Shown: positions 1 to 6,407 of the stretch, piece after piece
Position numbering within the stretch: the stretch's first letter is position 1
How the letters are laid out: each line of letters starts with the position of its first letter
NCBI GenBank assembly: GCA_905235955.1
Contig: CAJONN010000034.1
Coordinates: 1-16,923, forward strand
Direction: 5' to 3'
Length of the DNA: 16,923 nucleotides
Source of the DNA: an uncultured Marinilabiliaceae bacterium
GTDB taxonomy: Bacteria > Bacteroidota > Bacteroidia > Bacteroidales > Marinilabiliaceae
Translations under genes and position numbers: made by a program
The notes under the pieces: generated by a model
Database searches by the model: none
The model's input: the letters and a program-made list of their open reading frames with translations, nothing else
Told to the model about the DNA's origin: nothing

Positions 1-174
1 AATTTTTAGCGGAGTGGCAACAGCGACGAGTTCTTTTTGTTACTTTTTCTGTCGGCACAGACCCGAAGATGATTGAGCGTAGCGAAATAAAAAGTAAAAA
101 GACTAATGAAAAAGCTGTGTTTGAAAATTTGTTTGTAGTACATTTTTATGTACGTTTTCACTTGCGATACTTGA
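1..174 (-). repeat. Copy A of MITE-like element, cut by window edge
   Basis: Read on the minus strand, this stretch matches the first part of the complete element at 3797-4105. The outer end 159-172 (CACTTGCGATACTT) matches the 14-bp terminal repeat with two differences. Inner blocks ATGTACTACAAACAAAT, CTGTGCCGACAG and ACTCGTCGCTG (1-60) are nearly identical. Copy A carries about 40 extra bases, including a small palindrome (GTACAT/ATGTAC) and an insertion that breaks the A/T-rich hairpin present in the other copy. The second terminus lies beyond base 1. The copy starts immediately after the stop codon of the hydrolase-like gene. No protein is encoded. Confidence 0.8.
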
Positions 175-175
175 A

Positions 176-820
176 TCATAAAATTTTAGTATACAATATT
201 TTTGATAGATAGGCAAGTGGCGATTCTTCATTGGAGATGGTCAACTGTATGGCGTTTGCTACATTGCCCCAAACTATTCCACTTTGGTGCGACATATATA
301 TCATCTCAGCCAACTCCATACCTTCATCGGTTTCTGATAGTGGCTGAAGTGTATTGGGGTCTACTTCGCCATTGCTGCCTATCTCAATTGCTTGTATGGC
401 TTTGCCGTTATGGTCGATAAGTATGGTGGGGAGGCTATTGTTGGCAAATGTAAATGCCTTCATCACACACCACCAATATTCGGCCCAAGCTTCGTTGTTC
501 CATGCAAATATTGCTATGCCATTATTGGCCAATGCAGCAGCTACATCATCGTCGGTAGCTACAGGAGCCGATGCACACACTCTCACTTCGGCGCCCAGCT
601 CGTGCAATGCATTTATTATCAGAGCATTACTTTCGTTTATTGGCAACGCACATACTATGCGCTCGCCATGCAGAGGCTTAGAGTCTATCAAGTGAGTATA
701 TTGTGCTGTAAATGTGGCATTTGCAGTTTTACTTTGATCTATTTTTGCATTGCCCGATGTAGCTTGGCTGATATTGGCTACTTTGTAGTCGTAGCTATTA
801 TTGTCTACAAATTCTATCAT
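176..820 (-). CDS. Orphan N-terminal half of S-adenosylhomocysteine hydrolase, probably catalytically dead
   Basis: The 214-residue product aligns along its whole length with the first half of adenosylhomocysteinase: DYKVANIS near residue 11, ALHELGAEVR near 71, FAW..E near 105, EYWWC near 114. The enzyme normally has about 430-470 residues; here the homology ends about where the NAD-binding domain should begin, so that domain and its catalytic Lys, Asp and His are absent. In the remaining half the family's LHMT motif reads LPIN (His to Pro60) and the DDGGD motif reads DHNGK (second Asp to His127); the Glu of the SEETTT region appears kept (Glu188). It therefore should not hydrolyse S-adenosylhomocysteine. 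I chose the ATG at 820 because the upstream ATG at 868 overlaps a terminator, a -7 box at 843-850 fits this start, and family N-termini agree. It may be a pseudogene remnant or a ligand-binding pseudoenzyme. The frame has no internal stop. An intact copy is expected elsewhere in the genome. Confidence 0.75.
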   Translation of the reverse strand: MIEFVDNNSYDYKVANISQATSGNAKIDQSKTANATFTAQYTHLIDSKPLHGERIVCALPINESNALIINALHELGAEVRVCASAPVATDDDVAAALANNGIAIFAWNNEAWAEYWWCVMKAFTFANNSLPTILIDHNGKAIQAIEIGSNGEVDPNTLQPLSETDEGMELAEMIYMSHQSGIVWGNVANAIQLTISNEESPLAYLSKILYTKIL

Positions 821-842
821 CTTTTTCTCTTTTTTATCTTCG

Positions 843-850
843 CAAAAGTA
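843..850 (-). promoter_or_regulatory. Probable -7 promoter box of the hydrolase-like gene
   Basis: The minus strand reads TACTTTTGC, a fit to the Bacteroidota -7 consensus TAnnTTTG. It lies about 25 bases before the ATG at 820 and just after the preceding terminator, so the hydrolase-like gene probably has its own transcript. A convincing -33 TTG is not visible. Confidence 0.45.
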
Positions 851-868
851 TTGATTTTGAGTAAACAT

Positions 869-903
869 AAAAAACGGAGGATACGATATTTTCGCGTCCT
901 CCG
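869..903 (-). terminator. Rho-independent terminator after the small secreted protein gene
   Basis: CGGAGGA at 875-881 pairs with TCCTCCG at 897-903, with further pairing inside, and on the minus strand the stem is followed by a run of six T. It lies about 40 bases after the stop codon of the gene ending at 945 and separates it from the hydrolase-like gene. Confidence 0.85.
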
Positions 904-944
904 AAATGATATAATATTTCAGAAAAATGAATTGTACTCTGAAT

Positions 945-1433
945 CTATTTCAAATGTTTTATCTGTTTTCTGATAAACTTACCAAGCGTATGACCAGCAT
1001 CATTGAAGTCTTCATCTTTAACTTCTACTATGTGCAAAAGTTCTGTACCATTTTTGTCAGTAAAAACGGCCTCTAAACGAACATTTTCAAAGTCGTCGTT
1101 CATCGAAATCAACAAAATATTCAATGTTATATCCTCACTGCCATCAGGTATAAACTTTATATATTTTTCCAATTCGTCGTCAACTGAGCCAGTGAAATAA
1201 CGCTCACTTTTCTCCTTGTCTTTTTGGAAATATTTGGCAAAGCGAGAGTCAGCCTTAAGTTGTTGCTCAAGCGACAACTTTTTGTGTCCGATTGCAATGT
1301 TGGAATAATCGAAAACAATGTTTGAGGTTTTGTAGCTCGTGATATTAGCTGCCGAACCAGAAACTACTTTTTGTGCATTGCTCATGCTAAAAAATGCACA
1401 AATGAACACTAATAAAGTTACTATATTTTTCAT
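945..1433 (-). CDS. Small secreted protein of unknown function
   Basis: I do not recognise the family. The ATG at 1433 gives a 162-residue protein with a clear N-terminal signal peptide (MKNIVTLLVFICAFFSMSNA, cleavage likely near residue 20 and no lipobox Cys), so it is probably periplasmic or secreted. A longer frame from 1484 would bury the signal peptide and overlap the promoter, so I rejected it. The mature part is polar and Lys/Glu/Asp-rich, with a motif GSAANITSYKTSNIVFDYS near residues 26-44. A similar sequence occurs in the secreted protein at 10071-10625 (GSVSVFKGSVSSAVVRWDYS), and both proteins end in a basic amphipathic helix, so the two may be distant paralogues. It has its own promoter and terminator and is not part of the biosynthetic operon by transcription. 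Confidence 0.7.
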   Translation of the reverse strand: MKNIVTLLVFICAFFSMSNAQKVVSGSAANITSYKTSNIVFDYSNIAIGHKKLSLEQQLKADSRFAKYFQKDKEKSERYFTGSVDDELEKYIKFIPDGSEDITLNILLISMNDDFENVRLEAVFTDKNGTELLHIVEVKDEDFNDAGHTLGKFIRKQIKHLK

Positions 1434-1453
1434 GGATAATAATTTTGTTATGG

Positions 1454-1484
1454 TAAAAGTAATCTTATTTTCTTTTATTAGCAA
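1454..1484 (-). promoter_or_regulatory. Probable promoter (-33 TTG and -7 box) of the small secreted protein gene
   Basis: On the minus strand TTG (1482-1484) is followed after 20 bases by TACTTTTA (1461-1454), one base from TAnnTTTG. The spacing fits the Bacteroidota sigma-ABfr pattern. The start codon follows about 20 bases later at 1433. Confidence 0.5.
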
Positions 1485-1515
1485 AAAAAAGAGCGTTTCG
1501 ATGTAATAATTGATA

Positions 1516-2586
1516 TTATACTTCTTTGCTTATCAACATCATAGTGTGCCCATTGTTTGTGGGAGAATAATTATAAATAAGGATGTTGTTATAGCTATTT
1601 GTGCTTGGTTTGCGACCAACAAGGACTTGGGGCAACGATTGCGTCTGAACTATGTTGGCTGCTATCCAAAGTGCAAAGCTATCGGCAGTGTAATATTCGC
1701 CACAAAGATGTTTGTAATATGCTATTCCTATACCCAATGGAATATACTGAACAACAGCATCATAAAAGGCATCAGTTTGTATGTCGCCATTGCAGCCAAA
1801 CAAACAGACATCAAGGTCGGCTATCTGTTTTTGATTGGCATTTAGAAAATCTACTATCTCTAAAAAAACTTCATTATCAGTCAGTTGAGCTTTTATATTG
1901 TTTACGGCTAAAATTTTTGCAATAGCCTTATCAGAATAGTGCGCACCGAGAGCAAAAAAGCAAGCACCTTCGCCAGCTATAGTGCCACGGGCTTTATTTT
2001 TTATAAGTAGATGTGGCTCTGTGGCAACACTTCGCCAATAGTTCAAGAGTGAGAGTCGGTAAAAAAGATCGTCGGTATATTCATCTATTCCGCCTACCAA
2101 CACACAATGTGCATCGCCGTCGGAGAGTAGCAGCATGGCATCGATCAGGGCGTTGCTAAACGAGAAATCGCGGTTGCAATAGGTTTGGCAATAACCAGAA
2201 AAGTTTAGTTGCGTTGCTATGGTTGAAGCTATCGAGCTGTTTGTGGTTTTGATAAATGAAATGGGCGACAAATCTTGCTCTCCGCTATCGTAAATAGAGC
2301 GGCAAAACTGCTCCATATCATTCTCGCAACAATATGCTGAGCCAGTGATAATTGCATCAACATTAATACCTTCCAATTTCTGAACACACAATAGCGCAGA
2401 TGCCAATCCCATTTTTTGAATGCGCGATAATCGGCGCAGCGATAAGGGCGAAATAATCTTGCTATATGTAGGCTCTATGCATTTGAGTGCTCGCACTGCA
2501 TCTTGCTCTGCTTCATTTCCGAAGAATGCACCTTCATGAGTATTCTGCGGAGAGATGGCACACATGGCATAAATATAAGCTTGCAT
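1516..2586 (-). CDS. Ketosynthase-like chain-length-factor partner without catalytic residues
   Basis: The 356-residue protein has the thiolase fold of ketosynthases (LVGGIDEYTD near residue 163, AGEGACFFAL near 204) and lines up with the active ketosynthase encoded just upstream. It resembles the 'ketosynthase chain length factor' type (Pfam Ketoacyl-synt_2) of aryl polyene clusters. The three catalytic positions are lost: the nucleophilic Cys is Asp140 (in RDFSFSNAL), the His of THGTGT is Cys265, and the His of VGH is Glu296; only the Lys (292) remains. By analogy with type II polyketide systems it should form a heterodimer with the active subunit and set chain length rather than condense. 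It is about 40 residues shorter than its partner. Only 4 bases separate it from the upstream gene, so the two are co-translated. It is the last gene of the operon; I see no strong terminator before the next gene. Confidence 0.75.
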   Translation of the reverse strand: MQAYIYAMCAISPQNTHEGAFFGNEAEQDAVRALKCIEPTYSKIISPLSLRRLSRIQKMGLASALLCVQKLEGINVDAIITGSAYCCENDMEQFCRSIYDSGEQDLSPISFIKTTNSSIASTIATQLNFSGYCQTYCNRDFSFSNALIDAMLLLSDGDAHCVLVGGIDEYTDDLFYRLSLLNYWRSVATEPHLLIKNKARGTIAGEGACFFALGAHYSDKAIAKILAVNNIKAQLTDNEVFLEIVDFLNANQKQIADLDVCLFGCNGDIQTDAFYDAVVQYIPLGIGIAYYKHLCGEYYTADSFALWIAANIVQTQSLPQVLVGRKPSTNSYNNILIYNYSPTNNGHTMMLISKEV

Positions 2587-2590
2587 AAGT

Positions 2591-3772
2591 CTAATTTTTT
2601 GAGATAATCAATGAAGTATTGCTTCCGCCAAAGCCAAACGAATTGACCAAAATGTGCTGTGGCGAACTGTAGACTATTTGGCGAATGGGCGAAAAACTGA
2701 ACTGACTCATCGGGGCTTCTAACTTGGCATTAGGAAACAGAACGCCTTTGTTTATCGACATTAGCGAAACCACCGCACCTAATGCACCTGAAGCTGCAAA
2801 GGTGTGCCCTACATACTCTTTGATGGAGCTAAAAGGCGGAATGCTATTGCCAAAAACATCTTTTATTGCCTGACATTCAGACATATCGTTGTTTACTGTT
2901 CCGGTGCCATGAGTGTAGACAAAATCGACATTGCTCGGAGCTAAACCTGCTTTGCTAATGGCCTGAGTCATAGACATTATGGCACCATCGGCTGTTTGTT
3001 CGGTCATTTTCTGAGGCTTGCTATAATTTGAATAGCCACTTACATATCCATAAATTGGTCGGGAGCCAACTTTTTCTTCGGCTTCGAGAACCAAAAAGGC
3101 AGCACCCTCGCCCGGCGTCATTCCATTTCTGTGTTCACAAAAAGGACGACAACCATTTTTAGATATTATCTCTAATGAATTAAAACCATTGATATTAAAG
3201 AGGTTGAGCGAATCAGCACCGCCAACCAAAATTCGGTCGATGTTGCCCGAACGTATCATTCGGCAAGCATTCATTATTGCATTGGCCGACGAAGAACATG
3301 CCGTGCTATTGGTTACAATATTTTTCCTAATGCCTAAAAACGAAGCTATTCTCGATGCCAAATCGCCACAATCAAACGAGTTTATTGCTGAAGTATCAAA
3401 GTTTTTGCTCTTTCGCATCGCATCGACATAAGCTTCAAAAATATCTACACCTGCTGAAGTTGTAGAGCAAAAGAGCCCCATAGTAGGCAAATATTTTTCG
3501 CATTGCGCCATATTTACGGCTTCGCGAGCTGCAAGAAGTCCGAGAAGGAAGGTGCGACTATATTCGTTTTGATAAATAAGGTTTGAAGCTTGCGCAAGTT
3601 GCTTGTTGCTCAACTTTACTTCGGCATATAAATAGTCTGTAAGCGAGGTTTTTACATATCGAACAGCATCGATGCCCGTTTGACACGAACAGAGAGAAGC
3701 AAAATTGGCATCAGCGCCAACGCCAATTGCCGAAACAATGCCATAGCCAGTTATCGCAACATTCTGATGCAT
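2591..3772 (-). CDS. KAS I/II-type beta-ketoacyl-ACP synthase, catalytically intact
   Basis: This 393-residue protein has the usual length and all motifs of a condensing enzyme: nucleophile Cys159 in STACSSSANA, His288 in THGTGT, Lys318, and His323 in VGHTFAASGALGA, with the C-terminal glycine-rich NSFGFGGSN. It would catalyse decarboxylative Claisen condensation of malonyl-ACP with an acyl- or aryl-ACP in the cytoplasm. The neighbouring ACP and dead partner, with DarA and DarB in the same operon, point to aryl polyene or dialkylresorcinol chain synthesis rather than housekeeping FabF. The ATG at 3772 gives the typical MxxVAITGYG start. In the ancestral operon this gene probably began about 16 bases after the ACP stop codon; a mobile element now separates the two. 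Beta-ketoacyl synthase activity is well supported; the substrate is inferred. Confidence 0.88.
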   Translation of the reverse strand: MHQNVAITGYGIVSAIGVGADANFASLCSCQTGIDAVRYVKTSLTDYLYAEVKLSNKQLAQASNLIYQNEYSRTFLLGLLAAREAVNMAQCEKYLPTMGLFCSTTSAGVDIFEAYVDAMRKSKNFDTSAINSFDCGDLASRIASFLGIRKNIVTNSTACSSSANAIMNACRMIRSGNIDRILVGGADSLNLFNINGFNSLEIISKNGCRPFCEHRNGMTPGEGAAFLVLEAEEKVGSRPIYGYVSGYSNYSKPQKMTEQTADGAIMSMTQAISKAGLAPSNVDFVYTHGTGTVNNDMSECQAIKDVFGNSIPPFSSIKEYVGHTFAASGALGAVVSLMSINKGVLFPNAKLEAPMSQFSFSPIRQIVYSSPQHILVNSFGFGGSNTSLIISKN

Positions 3773-3787
3773 AATATCTTACTATTT

Positions 3788-3796
3788 GTTATTTAT
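3788..3796. repeat. Candidate target-site duplication, left copy
   Basis: GTTATTTAT directly abuts the element and is repeated exactly at 4106-4114 on its other side. A 9-bp direct duplication at both edges is what transposase-mediated insertion leaves. The motif is AT-rich, so chance identity cannot be fully excluded. Confidence 0.65.
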
Positions 3797-4105
3797 TCAA
3801 GTTTCGCAAGTAGAAATGTACTACAAACAAATCCACAAATACGACCTTCCTATTAATTTTACTTTTTTCTGTGCCGACAGAAAAAAGTAACAAAAAAGAA
3901 CTCGTCGCTGATGCCACTCCGCTAAAAATTATCTTCGCTCCGCTAAACGATTTTAACTCGCTTCGCTCAAACAGAAAATCGTTTCGGGCGCTTCGCTACG
4001 ATAATTTTCTGCGAGGTGAAAATCGAGTTTCGTGCATATTGTTGAAAGACATTTTTTTGTTGTATTTCTTTCGCTCCTTCAGAGCTACTTACTTGCGAAA
4101 CTTAA
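3797..4105 (+). mobile_element. Complete MITE-like non-coding element (copy B) inserted in the operon
   Basis: This stretch of about 309 bases between the ACP and ketosynthase genes has perfect 14-bp terminal inverted repeats, AAGTTTCGCAAGTA (3799-3812) and TACTTGCGAAACTT (4090-4103), and is flanked by the 9-bp direct repeat GTTATTTAT (3788-3796 and 4106-4114). It encodes no transposase, so it would be mobilised in trans. Inside are a perfect 12-bp hairpin (3861-3888) and a 10-bp inverted pair AAACGATTTT/AAAATCGTTT. A partial inverted copy lies at 1-174 and a degenerate one at 14031-14165. Removing the element and one duplicate restores an ACP stop codon followed about 16 bases later by the ketosynthase ATG. 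I do not recognise the parent transposon family. Confidence 0.8.
3861..3888. other. Perfect 12-bp hairpin inside the element
   Basis: ACTTTTTTCTGT (3861-3872) and ACAGAAAAAAGT (3877-3888) pair perfectly around a GCCG loop. The T run is part of the stem, so it is not a standard terminator, but it would form in the operon mRNA between the ACP and ketosynthase genes and could slow transcription or protect RNA ends. Confidence 0.6.
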
Positions 4106-4114
4106 GTTATTTAT
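4106..4114. repeat. Candidate target-site duplication, right copy
   Basis: GTTATTTAT is identical to 3788-3796. It contains the stop codon of the ACP gene (TTA at 4107-4109, read as TAA on the minus strand), so the insertion touched the very end of that gene without changing the protein. Confidence 0.65.
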
Positions 4115-4382
4115 CTTTTAGTTGCGACTGTATAAATTGAGCCATAGTGCGCAAGTTGACAAGCACTTCTCTGCGCTTTCGCGGATCTTCAAGCACTATT
4201 CCATACTCACGCTTGAGCAAGAGCACCAATTCAATAGCATCAATAGAGTCGAGTCCTAAGCCATCGCCAAAAAGTGGCGTATCGGCATCGATATCTTCAG
4301 GGTGCAAATCGTCGAGCGAAAGTGCTTGAATTATTTGAAGTTTCAGATTGTCAATAAGTTCATCAATGTTGTTAATATCCAT
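4107..4382 (-). CDS. Acyl carrier protein of the biosynthetic operon
   Basis: This is a 91-residue carrier protein with the 4'-phosphopantetheine attachment site GLGLDSIDAIEL; the modified residue is Ser46. The acidic helices around it (LHPEDIDADTPLFGDG before, KREYGI after) are typical of ACPs and include the helix that docks ketosynthases. It should carry the growing polyketide or aryl polyene chain in the cytoplasm. It is slightly longer than FabD/FabF-pathway AcpP (about 78 residues) and has a basic stretch DPRKRREVL after helix III, suggesting a dedicated rather than housekeeping carrier. The ABC permease gene ends only 3 bases upstream, so it is translated within the operon. The mobile element begins just past its stop codon. 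Confidence 0.9.
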   Translation of the reverse strand: MDINNIDELIDNLKLQIIQALSLDDLHPEDIDADTPLFGDGLGLDSIDAIELVLLLKREYGIVLEDPRKRREVLVNLRTMAQFIQSQLKDK

Positions 4383-4385
4383 ATT

Positions 4386-5657
4386 CTATCTTATAAAACT
4401 TTTTCTACTTTTTTGTATCAAATTTGCCACCAAAACCGACATAGCGGCAAACATCAGCAATGCCAACGCTGAGGGCACTACTGAGTATAAATCTTCGTCT
4501 CTGACAAGCAGATTGTATAGTCCCTTCAGTCCCCAATTCATTGGCGACAAAAGGCTCAGCATCTGCATCGATGTTGGCATAACGAAACTTGGAATCCACA
4601 CGCCACCAAGAGCTGCCAAAATAACTATTGATATTGCGCTAAACGATGTAGCTTGCTGTTGCGTTTGGCAAACAATGCCGATGGCTATTCCGTAGCCAAT
4701 AGCAGCCGTAGATATTGAAAATATCATAACCAGCAGCGCTAACCAATGGCTACAAATGGCTAACGTTGGCAACCCTATCAAGGGGAAAAGAAGCACGCCC
4801 AGAGAGAGCATAATTAGCCATTGCAGATGACAAACAAGCAAGCAAACTATCGCCTTTGCCAAATAATATTGCCACCACGAGACGCCAAGCAAGCGCAAAC
4901 GCATAATGCAACCGCTACTTCGTTCTTCGATTATGCAAGATGAAAGCGTAAGAGCAATAAAAAATACTGCAAATAGTCCCCACGCCGCTACGTTGTGCTG
5001 TGTTGAGTTTGGAATTATGCGAACCTTTGAATGCTGAGCATATTGCTCGCATATAACAAGCTGGCTTTCAGGTATTTCAATTTTTCTGATAGAAATGGGC
5101 ACTTGCTTTTTTATTTCGTTCTGAATTTCAGAAAGCGTAAACTGCATCTGCATTCGTGCCACATATTCTCTGATAGAACTCACAACTGATTGGCGGAAAG
5201 AGTTTTGCGTTGTCGGATCAACAAAAATCATTATAGAATCGGCACTTACAAATTTGGGTGCAATAGAGCTGTTGAACGACATATTCACCGCACGTTTCAT
5301 ATTCAGATGAATATTTTTTGTTGTATTTGCCGGAATAACAATGCCCAATAAATAGTTGCCATCGGCCACCTCTTGCTCTATTTGCTCAGTTGATGTGCTA
5401 TCAGCATTTTTGCGCGTTACGTCAAACACATTGGTGTTTATTATGCTGCTTTCGATCGACTGCCCAAGCGTATCTTTATCGGCATTGAGCAAAACGATAG
5501 GGATGCGCCTATTGGTAACGGCATTGAAGGTGCTATTTTGCAGATATGCCATAAGCACAACTAAAGTTATTGGCATAACAAATAGCAACGCAAGCCCTGA
5601 TTTGTCGCGCACAAAGAGTAATAAATCTTTATATATGAGTGATAATATTGACTTCAT
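4386..5657 (-). CDS. ABC-2 type transporter permease
   Basis: The 423-residue membrane protein has the ABC-2 (DrrB/YhhJ-like) layout: a short cytoplasmic start (KDLLLFVRDKSGL), one membrane segment near residues 22-40, a large extracytoplasmic domain to about residue 225, then about five hydrophobic segments to residue 415 (for example AAWGLFAVFFIALTLSS near 224-240 and SVLVANLI near the end). With the ATPase encoded just upstream it would form a dimeric exporter of a hydrophobic molecule. In related flexirubin-type clusters such a transporter is thought to move the pigment or a precursor toward the outer membrane; the substrate is inferred only. Gaps are 10 bases from the ATPase gene and 3 bases to the ACP gene. 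Confidence 0.85.
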   Translation of the reverse strand: MKSILSLIYKDLLLFVRDKSGLALLFVMPITLVVLMAYLQNSTFNAVTNRRIPIVLLNADKDTLGQSIESSIINTNVFDVTRKNADSTSTEQIEQEVADGNYLLGIVIPANTTKNIHLNMKRAVNMSFNSSIAPKFVSADSIMIFVDPTTQNSFRQSVVSSIREYVARMQMQFTLSEIQNEIKKQVPISIRKIEIPESQLVICEQYAQHSKVRIIPNSTQHNVAAWGLFAVFFIALTLSSCIIEERSSGCIMRLRLLGVSWWQYYLAKAIVCLLVCHLQWLIMLSLGVLLFPLIGLPTLAICSHWLALLVMIFSISTAAIGYGIAIGIVCQTQQQATSFSAISIVILAALGGVWIPSFVMPTSMQMLSLLSPMNWGLKGLYNLLVRDEDLYSVVPSALALLMFAAMSVLVANLIQKSRKSFIR

Positions 5658-5667
5658 AATTAAGCAC

Positions 5668-6399
5668 TTATGCGCGAGTTAGACGAATAAAAATTTGTTC
5701 GAGATTACTATCAGGATATTGACTCAAAAGTTGCTCGGTGGTGGAGTTTGAAATGAGTTTTCCTTTGTCGATGAGCGCAATGTTTGAGCAAATATTTTGA
5801 ACCTCTTCCAACAGATGTGAGGTATAAATAATTGTGATTCCGCTACTGTTTAGGGTTCGCAAATGCGACAAAATTGTCTCGCGCGTGTAAACATCGACAC
5901 CAACCGTTGGCTCGTCTAATATCAACAACTGCGGAGCTGATAGCAATGTTATCATCAGATTGACGCACCGACGCATACCACCAGAGCAGGCTCTTATCTT
6001 ATAATTGCGCCTATCTTCGAGCCCCAACTGACTTAGCAACTCATTGATTCTCTGCGTCAAAATGCGATTACTCAAGCCTATAATGCCGCCAAATATCTTT
6101 AGGTTTTCAGCTATTGTGAGCGACTCGTAAAGTGCCAAATCTTGAGGCACAAAACCTATTGTTTGCCACAGTTTTTTGGTATTCACATTTACTTCGTGCC
6201 CACCAACCACTACCCTACCCTTATCATAGGAGAGTAGGCCGCACAAAATGTACAAAATTGTCGATTTACCAGCACCATTGGGACCCAACAAGCCCCAAAA
6301 TTCGCCACGATTTATATCAAGGCTAAAATCGCTGACGACAGGATTTGGGCTACCGCTATAGGTCTTCGACAGATTAGATATTTCAACAAACGCTGGCAT
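5668..6399 (-). CDS. ABC transporter ATP-binding protein
   Basis: The 243-residue nucleotide-binding domain has Walker A GPNGAGKST (39-47), Q-loop FVPQ (near 83-86), ABC signature CSGGMRR (138-144; Cys replaces the more usual Leu/Tyr), Walker B LLILDEP (158-164), the D-loop and switch His195. It belongs to the drug/lipid ABC-2 exporter group by its signature and partner. It is cytoplasmic and pairs with the permease encoded next. The gene starts 8 bases after the BtrH-like gene, and the tight packing shows it belongs to the biosynthetic operon. ATPase function is near certain; cargo is unknown, most plausibly the lipid-like product of the operon. Confidence 0.92.
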   Translation of the reverse strand: MPAFVEISNLSKTYSGSPNPVVSDFSLDINRGEFWGLLGPNGAGKSTILYILCGLLSYDKGRVVVGGHEVNVNTKKLWQTIGFVPQDLALYESLTIAENLKIFGGIIGLSNRILTQRINELLSQLGLEDRRNYKIRACSGGMRRCVNLMITLLSAPQLLILDEPTVGVDVYTRETILSHLRTLNSSGITIIYTSHLLEEVQNICSNIALIDKGKLISNSTTEQLLSQYPDSNLEQIFIRLTRA

Positions 6400-6407
6400 T
6401 TTCTTAT

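Noticed and set aside
821..868. N-terminal extension of the hydrolase-like protein from the ATG at 868
   Set aside because: This ATG lies by the T run of the upstream terminator and before the -7 box at 843-850, and the extra residues have no counterpart in the family.
202..973. Long plus-strand reading frames opposite the hydrolase-like gene
   Set aside because: They are antisense shadows with no recognisable family and no plausible start region.
1434..1484. N-terminal extension of the secreted protein from the start at 1484
   Set aside because: It would place 17 residues ahead of a clear signal peptide and overlap a well-spaced promoter.
1482..1515. Terminator after the chain-length-factor gene
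   Set aside because: The only stem is a 5-bp AT palindrome and the T run overlaps the next promoter, so termination there is not supported.
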